64,000 nt of DNA from Symsagittifera roscoffensis (taxonomy: Eukaryota > Xenacoelomorpha > Acoela > Convolutidae). Positions 1 to 13,074 of this stretch are shown piece by piece; position 1 is the stretch's first letter; every line of letters begins with the position of its first letter. Position numbers and translations under genes: made by a program. The notes beneath the pieces were generated by a model. That model had not been told where the DNA came from and made no database searches. It saw nothing but the letters and a program-made list of their open reading frames with translations. The stretch covers positions 1,180,001 through 1,244,000 of the forward strand of contig NW_026971149.1 of assembly GCF_963678635.1 (NCBI RefSeq), in the 5' to 3' direction.

Positions 1-1070
1 GATGCCATTTGAGTTCTGCAGTGAGTCGATATGACGTGGATAAAAGTGATCTCGTGCATTTTGTAAATTCTGTTCGATGACACTGTGCCGATTATACGAA
101 CATTGCGAGATTCAATGAGGACATTGACCGGACTGTCCGGGGAGTATGTGACATTCGACCAGAATGGCCAAAATGCAATCTCTGCAGATATCGAAATTTT
201 AGCAGCGGACCTTCCGAGTTGGCAGTTTGGAAGAATTAAGAACGTTATTCGAACGATAAAACAAAACGTGAAGGTTGAGGGATTTGGAAATTCAAAATTT
301 TTAAATTTTCGAAGTGATTACGTAACATTTCTGAGAAACGTCAGAAACGGCCATTTTGGCTAAAACGAGAAAGAAAAAACAACAACATTAGTTGCGCTGA
401 CGATAACTGCGAAAATCGTGATTGAAAAACAACAGCAGATTGCAAGAATAGCAGAGAACACTCCGAGTTGCAACTATTGTGCCGCTACAATAGTTTCAAG
501 GCCGTTGCGAACAACGGTGAAGGGTGAAAGACAGCCTTCCGGATTAAGAAAAAATCAAGGTTAACGAGCTTCATTCAGTGGATTCAAGAATCCGGAAGGG
601 TAAAGGAACTGAGACTTCTATCCTTTTATATAAACTTTTAGCTTCCTGTCATGTCCTGACTTGAATTTAATTGATATTTGGATTCATTTTGATAAAGATG
701 TGGAGCTAGGAGTTGGGGGGAAAGGGTTGATCCATCTTCGATGGAGATGATGATTTTTATCTACTGAACAAAAACAATAATAATTCAATAAATAATAATA
801 GCCCTGTTTTTAGGAGTGACCTCGTGGTCTGAGGATACTGAGACCCAGCCATGAGCTCACTATTTCTACATGTATTTAAGTTAATTTGAGCGTTCTGGTC
901 GAAGCCGGAGAACAGTAACGTTTTTGTCGACCCGATGTTAGAAAGACCACAGAAAGTACTCGCTTGGTAGAGACGGTGAAAAGCATGCAAAACTGTTTAG
1001 ACGTTAGCCAGTCGTCTTAGGACTTAGTTTTGTTTTCCGTCGATAAGTATCTTCCGGGCGAATGTTACAT
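1..1070. other. unique sequence left of the tandem array, no recognised gene
   Basis: This stretch has none of the 455-bp repeat. An open frame of 92 codons lies at 85-363 (plus strand); its product has no signal peptide, membrane segment or motif that I recognise and there is no supporting context, so I do not call it a gene. The rest is mixed-composition DNA without a promoter or RNA gene that I can support. Confidence 0.5.
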
Positions 1071-4000
1071 CACGTGGTGCTTGGCTGAAGTCGCATCGAA
1101 AAATCTGAACTCATGTGAGAAAAAGAAGTGCGGGGACAAAAGACTGCATGTGTACCAGATAATGATGCAGTATGTTGTTTCATGCAGCACTTGAGTCAAC
1201 ACCAGAACGTCGGACAACAAATCACAGATGATCCCCTTGAGAAGAGACTCACGAGGAACACTACTCGTTCCTGGTGGATAGCCCTGGATACGATGAAAGA
1301 GCTAGAGAATTGTCTACAGAAGCATGACCGCAGAGTATTCAGAAAGCGTCGTAATTGGGTTACGAAGCGGAAACCAGAGGTGAATAACTTGGAGTTGAGA
1401 AGCCAACGAGGGGCGAATGTGGGAGAAATTGCTGCTGGAGTACGCGAAACAAGAAGAGTCCACCTTCATCTGCCCAACCTCTGATGGCGAACATTTTCAC
1501 CCAGACTGAGCTTCCTTTATTGTTCACGTGGTGCTTGGCTGAAGTCGCATTGAATGATCTGAACTCATGTGAGAAAATGAAGTACGGGGACAAAAGCATG
1601 CATGTTAACCGGATGATCAAGCAGTATGATGCTTCATGAGTCAACACCAGAGCGTCGGGCAACAACTCACAGTTGATCCCCTTTAGAAGGGACTCACAAA
1701 GAACACTACTCGTTACTGGTGAATAGCCCTGGACAGGATGAAAGAACTAGAGAATTGTCTAAAGAAGCTGGACCGCAGAGGTTTGAGAAAGCGTCGAAAT
1801 TGGGTTACGCAGCATGAAGGCAGAGGTGAATAACTTGGAGTTGAGAAGCCAACGAGGGGCGAATGTGGGAGAAATTGCCGCTGGAGTACTTCGAAACGAG
1901 ATGAGGCCCTCCTCATCTTCCCAACTCCTGTTGACGAACCTTTTCAGCCGGACTGAGGGTCAGTTATTGTTCGCGTGGTGCTTGGCTGAAGTTGCATCGG
2001 AAGATCTGAACTCATGTGACAAATTGATGAACGGGCACAATAGCCTGCATGTGTACTAGATGATGATGCAGTATGTTGCTGCATTCAGCAGTTGAGAAAA
2101 CACCAGAGCGCCGTACAACAAATCCGAAATTATCCCCCTGAGAAGGGACTCAGGAGGAACAATACTTGTTCTTGGTGGATAACCCTGGATACGATGAAAG
2201 ATCTAGAGAATTGTCTAAAGAAGTTGGACCGCAGAGTATTCAGAAAGCGTCGAAATTGGGTTACGCAGCAGAAAGCAGAGGTGAATAACTTGGAGTTGCG
2301 AAGCCAACGAGGGGCGAATGTGGGAGAAATTGCTCCTGGAGTACTTCGAAACGAGATGAGGCCCTCCTCATCTTCCAAACTCCTGTTGGCGAACCTTTTC
2401 AGCCGGACTGAGGGTCAGTTATTGTTCGCGTGGTGCTTGGCTGAAGTTGCCTCGGAAGACCTGAACTCATGTGACAAATTGATGAACGGGGACAATAGCC
2501 TGCATGTGTACTAGATGATGATGCAGTATGTTGCTGCATTCAGCAGTTGAGAAAACACCAGAGCGCCGTACAACAAATCCGAAATTATCCCCCTGAGAAG
2601 GGACTCACGAGGAACAATACTTGTTCTTGGTGGATAACCCTGGATACGATGAAAGAGCTAGAGAATTGTCTAAAGAAGTTGGACCGCAGAGTATTCAGAA
2701 AGCGTCGAAATTGGGTTACGCAGCAGAAAGCAGAGGTGAATAACTTGGAGTTGCGAAGCCAGCGAGGGGCGAATGTGGGAGAAATTGCTGCTGGAGTACT
2801 CCGAAACGAGATGAGGCCCTCCTCATCTTTCAAACTCCTGTTGGCGAACTTTTTCAGCCGGACTGAGGGTCAGTTATTGTTCGCGTGGTGCTTGGCTGAA
2901 GTTGCATCGGAAGATCTGAACTCATGTGACAAATTGATGAACGGGGACAATAGCCTGCATGTGTACTAGATGATGATGCAGTATGTTGCTGCATTCAGCA
3001 GTTGAGAAAACACCAGAGCGCCGTACAACAAATCCGAAATTATCCCCCTGAGAAGGGACTCACGAGGAACAATACTTGTTCTTGGAGGATAACCCTGGAT
3101 ACGATGAAAGAGCTAAAGAATTGTCTAAAGAAGTTGGACCGCAGAGTATTCAGAAAGCGTCGAAATTGGGTTACGCAGCAGAAAGCAGAGGTGAATAACT
3201 TGGAGTTGAGAAGCCAACGAGGGGCGAATGTGGGAGAAATTGCTGCTGGAGTACTTCGAAACGAGATGAGGCCCTCCTAATCTTCCCAACTCCTGTTGGC
3301 GAACCTTTTCAGCCGGACTGAGGGTCAGTTATTGTTCGCGAGGTGCTTCGCTGAAGTTGCATCGGAAGATCTGAACTCATGTGACAAATTGATGAACAGG
3401 GACAATAGCCTGCATGTGTACTAGATGATGATGCAGTATGTTGCTGCATTCAGCAGTTGAGAAAACACAAGAGCGCCGTACAACAAATCCGAAATTATCC
3501 CCCTGAGAAGGGACTCACAAAGAGCACTACTCGTTCCTGGTGAATAGCCCTGGACAGGATGAAAGAACTAGAGAATTTTCTAAAGAAGCTGGACCGCAGA
3601 GACTTGAGAAAGCGTCGAAATTGGGTTACGCAGCAGAAAGCAGAGGTGAATAACTTGGAGTTGAGAAGCCAACGAGGGGCGAATGTGGGAGAAATTGCTG
3701 CTGGAGTACTTTGAAACGAGATGAGGCCCTCCTCATCTTCCCAACTCCTGTTGGCGAACCTTTTCACCCAAACTGAGCTTCATTTATTGTTCACGTGGTG
3801 CTTGGCTGAAATCGCATTGAAAGATCTGAACTCGTGTGAGAAAAAGAAGTACGGGGACAAAAGACCGCATGTGTACCAGATAATGATGCAGTATGTTGTT
3901 TCATGCAGCACTTGAGTCAACACCAGAACGTCGGACAACAAGTCACAGATGATCCCCTTGAGAAGAGACTCACGAGGAACACTACTCGTTCCTGGTGGAT

Positions 4001-5545
4001 AGCCCTGGATACGATGAAAGAGCTAGAGAATTGTCTAAAGGAGCTGGACCGCTGAGTATCCAGAAAGCGTCGAATACTTGTTCTTGGTGGATAACCCTGG
4101 ATACGATGAAAGAGCTAGAGAATTGTCTATAGAAGCTGGACCGCAGAGTATTCAGAAAGCGTCATAATTGGGTTACGCAGCAGAAAGCAGAGGTGAATAA
4201 CTTGGAGTTGAGGAGCCAACGAGGGGCGAATGTTTGGAGAAATTAATGCTGGAGTACTTCGAAACGAGGTGAGGCCCTCCTCATCTTCCCAACATCTGAT
4301 GTCGAACCTTTCCAGCCGGACTGAGGGCCAGTTTTTCTTCGCGTGGTGCTTGGCTGAAGTTGCGTCGGAAGATCTGAACTCATGTGACAAAATGAAGTAC
4401 GGGGACAATAGCCTGCTTGTGTACCAGATGACGATGCAGTATGTTGCTGCATGCAACACTTGAGAAAACACCAGAGCGCCGGCCAAGATATCTGAAATGA
4501 TCCCCTGAGAAGTTACTCACGAGGAGCACTACTTGTTCTTGGTGGATAGCCATGGATACGATGAAAGAGCTAGAGAATTGTCTAAAGAAGCTGGACCGCG
4601 GAGTATCCAGAAAGCGTCGAAATTGGGCCAAGCAGCAAAAAGCAGAGGTGAATAAGTTAGAATTGAGGAGCCAACTAGGGCGAAGGTGGGAGAAATTGCT
4701 ACTGGAGTACTTCGAGAACGAGATGAGCCACCCTCATCTGCCCATCTCATGATGGCGAATTCTTTCACCCGGACTGAGCGTCATTTTTTGTTCACGTGGT
4801 GCTTGGCTGGTGTTGCACTGGAAGATCTGATTTCATGTGACAAGCTGCAATTCGAGGACAAAAGCTTGCACGTGTACAGGATGATGGTGCAGTATGTTGC
4901 TTCATGCGGCACTTGAGTCAACACCAGAGCGTCGGGCAACAAATCACAATTGATCGCCTTGAGAAGGGACTCACGAGGAACACTACTCGCTCCTGGTGGA
5001 TAGCCCTGGATACGATGAAAGAGCTAGAGAATTGTCTCTGGAAGCTGGACCGCGGAGTATCCAGAAAGATTCGAAATTGGGCCATGCAGCTGAAAGCAGC
5101 GCTGAATAAGTTGGAGTTGGGGAGCCAACTAGGGTGAACGTGGGAGAAGTTGGTGCTGGAGTTCTTCGGGAGCGAGATGAGGCCACCCTCATCTGCCCAA
5201 CTCCTGATGACAAACTCCTTCACTCGGACTCAGCGTCAGTTTTTGTTTCGGGGACAAAAGCTTGCACGTGTACCGGATGATGATGCAGTTTGTTGCTTCA
5301 TGCAGCTTTTGAGTCAAAATCAGAGCGTCGGGCAACAAATCACAATTGATCGCCTTGAGAAGGGACTCACGAGGAAGACTACTCGTTCCTGGTGGATAGA
5401 TCTGGATACGATGAAAGAATTAGAGAATTGTCTAAAGAAGCTGGACCGCGGAGTATCCAGAAAGCATCGAAACTGGGTCAAGCATCAGAAAGCAGAGTTG
5501 AGTAAGTTGGAGTTGAGGATCAACTAGGGCGAACGTGGGAGAATC
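1071..5545 (+). repeat. tandem array 1, ~455-bp unit, about 10 units
   Basis: The landmark GATGAAAGARCTAGAG recurs near 1292, 1737, 2193, 2648, 3103, 3558, 4013, 4105 (partial), 4560, 5014 and 5410, so the period is ~455 bp. Units 3-5 (2.09-3.45 kb) are nearly identical and the rest more diverged, which indicates local homogenisation by unequal exchange. Single units contain open frames of up to 140 codons. However, 455 is not a multiple of 3, so a frame cannot run through the array, and differences between neighbouring units mostly change the residue. This looks like a satellite-type array derived from an old coding segment rather than a repeat protein. A short partial unit near 4060-4105 marks a recombination junction. 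Confidence 0.9.
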
Positions 5546-6500
5546 TGTGCCGGATGATGATGCAGTATATATGCTACTAGATATGACTCCGGGTTGAGTC
5601 TTGCAGTAAGAAAGGACGCCACTTGTTTTTTGAGATGGATTAAGTCGGTGATACCTGATGCAGTGATCCAAGCGTGATACCAGAAGGCGACAAGGAATTG
5701 AGCGCTGGAGAACAGGGTGTCGAGCATCATCATAAACGTGTACCAGAATGCCGGAACTGACTGCCGAAAATGACGGAAAAATTAAAGTCTGGGCTTACTT
5801 CTTGAGAAAGTACACGAAATTATCTGAGTACCACGATCAGAAGAGAGTGGAATTGAGATAAGGAGGTGGGGACAGCATACTATTCACGAGCTTGGGAACA
5901 GTCTGAAGTTGTTGAGAGCTTCCTGTTGTCCGCATCCTCAAGCGAGTTTGAATGAAGAGATCAACGAACGTTATAAGTTGTCAAAAGGGTAGGGTGAGGA
6001 TCTGTGGAACTTGAATTTGTTACAAAAGCTGATTTTGCCTCATCGTGAGGAATCTAAAGAGAAAATTGATAAAACTAAAGATGTGCTACCAAAAAAATGG
6101 AGCCAGGCGTTTGCCTCAGTTTAAAGGCCGGAAGTGGGGGACACTCATGTGATGGACAATTTTGCGTGAGAATCCAGTCGTTCCATAGAAAAGAATTGAC
6201 CACATGATTCGGTGACATTACGGATTAAGAGAAAGTGAGATGCCGATTTTGGCTGACTCTACCACGGTGAACTTGGCGACGGCGCTAGGTTTCTTCTCAA
6301 GGATGTGTAGAAGGGAGTCACCAGAGATGCTAGATTCCGAACACCATCTAGTTACGGCATTGAGTGTGGAGTCGTGCGATTCCCGGTGAGTTGGGATTCC
6401 CGGTGAGTCAGGCCTATAGTATGCCGATGGATATGAAATCCTTGGTGGGGTCGGTCATGGCAAACTTCTGTGGTAGCATTGCCCGCTACACATGTCAATG
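5546..6500 (+). pseudogene. decayed coding module P1 following array 1, family unrecognised
   Basis: This segment aligns with 11290-12230 (plus) and, reverse-complemented, with 21230-22560 and 16220-17170. The clearest version is the 168-codon minus-strand frame at 21916-22422. In P1 the frame is broken by several stops and shifts. Shared landmarks are the translated stretches VYQNAG, CHDQKR and GFPVSEA. No catalytic motif or known family is recognised. The position directly after the array is the same in all four copies, so array and module move or duplicate as one unit. Confidence 0.55.
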
Positions 6501-6580
6501 GTGAAAGTTCCTAGCCAGAGAGTGATGATTGATAAGGCCTTCTCAGTGCCTCAGCGCCTACGGCTGGTAAGAATGCCACA

Positions 6581-7060
6581 TCACTCGTAACAGTTGCCGA
6601 GGAAGATGTGGGGAGCACTACCAGGGCCCAGGTTGGAGGACTTGAATGACACCTGGCGAGAGGAGCTCTTGAGTCTGCAGATGGAAAATTTGAGTGAACT
6701 TGAGAAGCAGAGTCCGAGCGGCGAAGTACTAAATAACGCTCGCGCTGAGTGCGAAAACGATTCTATACACTCGATTATGTTAGATTTTGAACCTTTGCTC
6801 GAGGATTCAGCAGAGCGAATTCTCCGGAGCATTAATTTGACTCATGGAGACTATCAATGCAATTCTATCCATGGAGACTATCCATGCAATTGCTTATCAC
6901 AGACTGTGTGGTATCCAGAGAAGTCCAACTTGTGCTTGATATAAGACCTTCAGGAGACTTGGGCGATAGGGTTGTCAGATCTTTAACAAAAATTGACCGT
7001 CTTCGTGGTGAGCTCGATGCTGGCACTGCGATGGATTAAAGAAAACTTGATGAAAGACCG
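6581..7060 (+). pseudogene. continuation of module P1, 116-codon open frame
   Basis: An open frame at 6594-6944 contains the stretch GALPGPRLEDL, which also appears in the inverted copies downstream of the VPSQRVMIDKA segment, so this is the next part of the same lost gene. The second half (landmarks NNARAECEN and INLTHGDYPCNCL) recurs at 12230-12387. A duplicated 20-odd-base stretch ending in CTATC[CA]ATGCAA near 6845-6890 shows local slippage. The product has no recognised domain. Array 2 begins right after it. Confidence 0.5.
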
Positions 7061-10000
7061 AGAACTACAAATGATCCTCTTGAGAATGGATTTACGAGGA
7101 ACACTGCTAGCTCCTGGTGAAAAGCACTGGATACGATGAAAGAACTAGAGAGTTGTCTAATGAAGCTAGACCGCGGAGTATCCAGAAAGAGTCCAAATTG
7201 GGCCAAGCAGCAGAAAACAGGGGTGAATAAGTTGGAGATGCAAAACCAACTAGGGCGAACGTGGGAGAAATTGCTTCCGGAGTACTTCGAAAACGAGATA
7301 AGGGCACCCTCATCTGCCTAACTCCTGATGGCGAACAAGTCACACAGACTGAGTGACAGTTTTTTTATCGTGTGCTTGGCTGGAGTTGCATTTGAAGATC
7401 TGAACTCATGTGTACCAGATGATGATGCAGTATGTTGCTTCATGCAGCACTTGAGTCAACACCAGAGCGTCGGGCAACAAATCACTAATGGTCCCTTTGA
7501 GAAGGGACTCACGAGGAACACTACTCGTTCCTGGTGGATAGCCCTGGATACGATGAAAGAGCTAGAGAATTGTCTAAAGAAGCTGGGCCGCAGAGTATCC
7601 AGAAAGCGTCGAAATTGGGTCAAGCAGCAGAAAGCAGAGTTGAATAACTTGAAGTTGAGGAGCCAACTAGGGCGAATGTGGGAGAAATTGCTGCTGGAGT
7701 ACTTCGAAACCAGATGAGGCTACCCTCATCTTCCCCACTCCTGATGGCGAACCCTCTCACCCGGACTGAGGATCAGTTATTTTTCACGTAGTGCTTGGCT
7801 GAAGTTGCATTGGAAGATCTGAACTCATGTGACAAAATGAAGTACGGGGACAAAATCCTGCATGTGTACCAGATAATGATGCAGTATGTTGCTTCATGTA
7901 GGACTTGAGTCAACACCAGAGCGTCGGGCAACAACTCACATTTGAACCCCTTTAGAAGGGACTCACGAAGAACACTACTCGTGCATGTTGAATAGCCCTG
8001 GAAAGGATGAAAGAACTAGAGAATTGTCTCAAGAAGCTGGACCGCAGAGGTTTGAGAAAGCGTCGAAATTGGGTTACGCAGCATGAAGGCAGAGGTGAAT
8101 AATTTGGAGTTGAGAAGCCAACGAGGGGCGAATGTGGGAGAAATTGCTGCTGGAGTACTTCGAAACGAGATGAGGCTACCCTCATCTTCCCCACTCCTGA
8201 TGGCGAACCCTCTCACCCGGACTGATGGTCAGTTATTGTTCACGTGGTGCTTGGCTGAAGTTGCATTGGAAGATCTGAACTCATGTGACAAAATGAAGTA
8301 CTGGGACAAAATCCTGCATGTGAACCAGATAATGATGCAGCATGTTGCTTCATGCAGCACTTGAGTCAACACCAGAGCGTCGGGCAACAACTCACATTTG
8401 ACCCCCTTTAGAAGAGACTCACGAAGAACACTACTCGTGCCTGGTGAATAGCACTGTATACGACGAAACAACTAGAGAGTTGTCTTAAGAAGCTAGACCG
8501 CGGAGTATCCAGAAACAGTCGAAATCGGTCCAAACAGCAAAAAGCAGATGTGAATGAGTTGGAATGGAGGAGCCAACTAGGGCGAAGGCGGGAGAAATTG
8601 CCGCTGGAGTACTTAGAGAACGAGATGAGGGTACCCTCATCTGCCCAAGTCCTGATGGTGAATCCTTTCAACCGGACTGAGCGTCAGTTTGTGTTCACGT
8701 GGTGCTTGGCTGGAATTGCATTGAAAGATCTGAACTCATAAGACAATCTAAAGTTCGGGGACAAAAGCTTGCACGTGTACCGGATGATGATGCATTATGT
8801 TGCTTCATGCAGCACTTGAGTCAATACCAGAGCGTCGGTCAACAAATCTTAATTGATCCTCTTGGGAATGGTTTCACGAGAAACACTGCCTGTTCCTGAT
8901 GGATTGCCCTGGATACGATGAGAGAGCTAGGGAATTGTCTAAAGAGATGGACCGCGGAGTATCCAGAAAGCGTCGAAATTGGGTCACGCAGCAGAAAGCA
9001 GAGGTGAATAACTCCGAGTTGAGGAGCCAACTAGGGCGAATGTGGGAGAAATTGCTGCTGGAGTACTTCGAAACCAGATGAGGCTACCCTCATCTTCCCC
9101 ACTCCTGATGGCGAACCCTCTCACCCGGACTGAGGATCAGTTATTTTTCACGTAGTGCTTGGCTGAAGTTGCATTGGAAGATCTGAACTCATGTGACAAA
9201 ATGAAGTACGGGGACAAAATCCTGCATGTTTACCAGATAATGATGCAGTATGTTGCTTCATGTAGGACTTGAGTCAACACCAGAGCGTCGGGCAACAACT
9301 CACATTTGACCCCCTTTAGAAGGGACTTACGAAGAACACTACTCGTGCCTGGTGAATAGCACTGTATACGACGAAATAACTAGAGAGTTGTCTTAAGAAG
9401 CTGGACCGCGGAGTATCCAGAAACAGTCGAAATTGGTCCAAATAGCAAAAAGCAGATGTGAATGAGTTGGAATGGAGGAGCCAACTAGGGCGAAGGCGGG
9501 AGAAATTGCCGCTGGAGTACTTAGAGAACGAGATGAGGGTACCCTCATCTGCCCAAGTCCTGATGGTGAATCCTTTCAACCGGACTGAGCGTCAGTTTGT
9601 GTTCACGTGGTGCTTGGCTGGAATTGCATTGAAAGATCTGAACTCATAAGACAATCTGAAGTTCGGGGACAAAAGCTTGCACGTGTACCGGATGATGATG
9701 CATTATGTTGCTTCATGCAGCACTTGAGTCAATACCAGAGCGTCGGTCAACAAATCTTAATTGATCCTCTTGGGAATGGTTTCACGAGAAACACTGCCTG
9801 TTCCTGATGGATTGCCCTGGATACGATGAGAGAGCTAGGGAATTGTCTAAAGAGATGGACCGCGGAGTATCCAGAAAGCGTCGAAATTGGGTCACGCAGC
9901 AGAAAGCAGAGGTGAATAACTCCGAGTTGAGGAGCCAACTAGGGCGAATGTGGGAGAAATTGCTGCTGGAGTACTTGGAAACGAGATTAGGCCACCCTCA

Positions 10001-11290
10001 TTTTCCCAACTACTGATGACGAACCCTCTCACTCGGACTGATGGTCAGTTATTGTTCACGTGCTGCTTGGCTGAAGATGCATTGGAAGATCTGAACTCAT
10101 GTGACAAAATGAAGTACTGGGACAAAGTCCTGCATGTATACTAGATAATGATGCAGTATGTTGCTTCATTCAGCACTCGAGTCAACACCAGAGCGTCGGA
10201 CAACAAATCACCAAGGGTCCCTTTGAGAAGGGACTCACGAGGAACACTACTCGCTCCTGGTGGATAGTCCTGGATACGATGAAAGAGCTAGAGAATTGTC
10301 TCTGGAAGCTGGACCGCGGAGTATCCAGAAAGCTTCGAAATTGGGCCAAGCAGCAAAAAGCAGATGTGAATAAGTTGGAACTGAGGAGCCAACTAGGGCG
10401 AAGGCGGGAGAAATTGCCGCTGGAGTACTTCGAGAACGAGATGAGGGTACCCTCATCTGCCCAACTCTTGATGGCGAATCCTTTCAACCGGACTGTGCGT
10501 GAGTTTGTGTTCACGTGGTGCTTGGCTGGAATTGCATTGAAAGATCTGAACTCATAAGACAATCTGAAGTTCGGGGACAAAAGCTTGCACGTGTACCGGA
10601 TGATGATGCAGTATGTTGCTTCATGCAGCACTTGAGTCAATACCAGAGCGTCGGTCAACAAATCTTAATTGATCCTCATGAGAAGGGTTTCACGAGAAAC
10701 ACTGCCTGTTCCTGATGGATAGCCCTGGATACTATGAAAGAGCTAGGGAATTGTCTAAAGAGCTGGACCGCGGAGTGTCCGGAAAGCGTCCAAATTGGGC
10801 CAAGCAGCAGAAAGCAAAGGTGAATAAGTTGGAGTTGAGGAGCCAACTAGGGCGAATGTGGGAGAAATTGCTGCTGGCCAACTCCTGATGGCAAACTCAT
10901 GCACCCGGACTGAGCGTCAGTTTTTGTTCACGTGGTGCTTGGCTGGAGTTGCATTCAAATATCTCAACTCATCTGACAAAGTGAAATACGGGGACATAAG
11001 CCTGTATGAGTGCCAGATGATGATGCCGTATCTTGTTTCATGCAGCACTTCAGAAAACACCAGAGCGTCTGGCAACAAATCCGAAATGATCCCCTTGAGA
11101 AGGGACTCACGAGGAACACTACTTGTTCCTGGCGGATAACCTTGGATACGATGAAATAATTAGAGAATTGTCTAAAGAAGCTGAACCCCGGGGTATCCAG
11201 AAAGCATCGAAACTGGGTCAAGCACCAGAAAGCAGAGTTGAGTAAATTGGAGTTGAGGATCAACTAGGACATACGTGGGAGAATGTGTGC
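7061..11290 (+). repeat. tandem array 2, ~455-bp unit, about 10 units with higher-order repeats
   Basis: Same unit as array 1, with landmarks near 7135, 7552, 8006, 8462, 8918, 9370, 9828, 10278, 10733 and 11149. Superimposed is a dimeric order: 8400-9305 and 9308-10215 match nearly base for base at an offset of 908 bp, while 7700-7950 matches 9070-9315 at about three units. Units therefore form mosaics of A, B and C types, as expected from repeated unequal crossing-over. First and last units are shortened (~417 bp). It is followed by the same module as array 1. Confidence 0.9.
8623..8642. other. perfect 20-bp palindrome, representative of a dyad in the 455-bp units
   Basis: AGATGAGGGTACCCTCATCT reads the same on both strands. 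The same place in other units holds GATGAGG-N4-CCTCATC with a variable centre (CCCT, CCAC, CTAC, GTAC, GTGC); examples are 1900-1917 and 2355-2372. In the inverted arrays it is at 17416-17433 and 22961-22978. Arms and 4-bp spacing are kept while the centre varies, which is the pattern of a protein-binding or cleavage site, although recent common descent of units explains part of it. Function is unknown. Confidence 0.7.
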
Positions 11291-12395
11291 CGGATGATGA
11301 TGCATTATGTTACTCGAGATGACTCCGGGTTGAGTCTTGCAATAAGAAGGGAGATTTGAGATGTTTTTTGAGATGGATCATGTCGTTGATACGTGATGCA
11401 GTGATCCAAGCGTGATACCAGAAGGCGACGAGGAATTGGGCGTTGGAGAACAGGGTCACGAGCATCATCATAAACGTGTACCAGAATGCCGGGATTGACT
11501 GCCGAGAATGACGGAAAAATGAGGTTCTGGGCTTACTTCTTGAGAAAAGACACGAGATTATCTGAGTGCCACGATCAGAAGAGAGTGGAATTGATATTAG
11601 GCGGCGTGGACAGCATACTATTCACGAGCTTGCGAACAGTCTGGAAGTTGTTGAGAGCTTCATGGTGTCCGCATCCTCAAGCGAGTTTGAAAGAAGAGAT
11701 CATTGAACGAGTTAAGTTGTCACCAGGGTAGAGTGAGGATCTGTGGAGCCTAAATTTGATACACAAGCTGATTTTGCCTCATCGTGAGAAATATAAGGAG
11801 AAAATTGATAAGTGTAAAGATGAGCCACCAAAGTAAATGGAGCCAGGCCTTTGCCTCGGTCTAGCGGCCGGATGTGGGGGACACTCGTGTGTTGGACAAT
11901 CATGCATAAGAATACAGTCGTTCCAGAGAAAACAGTTGACTAGATGTTTTGGTGACATTACGGAATAAGAGAAAAGTGGGATGCAGATTTTGGCTGACTG
12001 TTACGCGAGTACCACGGTGAACTTGGCGACGGCGCTAGGTTTCTTCTCAAGGATGTGTAGAAGGGAGTCACTAGAGATGGTAGATTCCGAACACCATCTA
12101 GTGACGGCATTGAGTGTGGAGTCGTAGCCTGGAGTGTTGTAATGATTCAGAAGCATACCAGAGGACGGAAGATCGGCTTCGACGCAGAGTTGGGATTCCC
12201 GGTGAGTGAAGCCTATAGTATGCCGATGGTACTAAATAACGCTCGCGCTGTGTGCGAAAACGCTTCTATACACTCAACTATGGTAGAGTTTGGACCTTTG
12301 CTCGAGGCTTCATCAGAGCGAAATCTCTGGAGCATTAACTTGACTCTTGGAGACTATCCATGCAATTGTTTAGCACAGATTGTTTAGCAAAAGAG
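11291..12395 (+). pseudogene. decayed coding module P2 following array 2, family unrecognised
   Basis: Second plus-strand copy of the module after the array, about 5.73 kb from P1. Open pieces lie at 11486-11731 and 12142-12387. The stretch corresponding to the 168-codon frame of the inverted copy (21916-22422) is present but interrupted. Relative to P1 it lacks most of the 6440-6720 segment and joins directly to the NNARA segment, so one copy has a deletion. No known domain is recognised. The GC-moderate sequence stops abruptly near 12395, where AT-rich DNA begins. Confidence 0.55.
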
Positions 12396-12689
12396 CTTTT
12401 TCTTACAATTCTCTCATCATCACACTCAAACTTTACCATTCTCTATCTTATTACAATGGGAAACCTATTTCCTATTCTAATGAATTCTTAATTCCCTGCA
12501 ATGTATTTCTAATCATTATACATAGGGAAATCTATACACTATTCTGAAACATGGTAAGATCGGGCGCCAAAACTTTTGAAATTTTTCAACTTTCCATCTG
12601 AAATTCTGACACCTATCTGAATACACTGGAAATTCTATTCCCACGTAATTCACAAAAATATTTACCCATTAAGTAACGCGCGCCGAAGT

Positions 12690-12990
12690 TTTTGCTAAAG
12701 GAAAGAGGAAATCGTTGACTGTTTTAACTACGTATCTAGAGTCAGGTATATCGGAATAGTTCATTCTCACATCGTTTGAATTGATCCATGTTGGCTCTCT
12801 GTGATGGGTACTTGTATCATATTAAGTTCGTTGAAATCCCTTCGCATCACGTCCGCCATGTGCCAGAATTAGATTGGGATGTCAATTTGTGCCAAAAACA
12901 GAGACTGTTTCTCGCACATGGACTTGTTCAACATCAAGAAAAAATTCTATCAGAAGTTCACAAGGTGGACAATTGAACGTAGTTGAGCTG
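12690..12990 (-). pseudogene. coding-like remnant, left copy
   Basis: Read on the minus strand, this holds the stretch WHMADVMRRD followed in frame by IQVPIT and QHGS. The right copy at 18240-18571 has the same residues split by a frameshift but continues further open. Keeping the same amino acids in spite of base changes suggests former coding sequence. The family is not recognised. It sits inside the AT-rich spacer of the large direct duplication. Confidence 0.35.
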
Positions 12991-13074
12991 AAATTAAAAC
13001 AATTTTTAGGTAAGAGTGAGTGCTATCTTCAACTCAAACAATTCAGATTTGATCTTTTTTCATATTGTTTTGCA

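Noticed and set aside
1071-5545. CRISPR-like or repeat-protein array
   Set aside because: Units are ~455 bp without spacers, the period is not a multiple of 3, and the genome is clearly eukaryotic.
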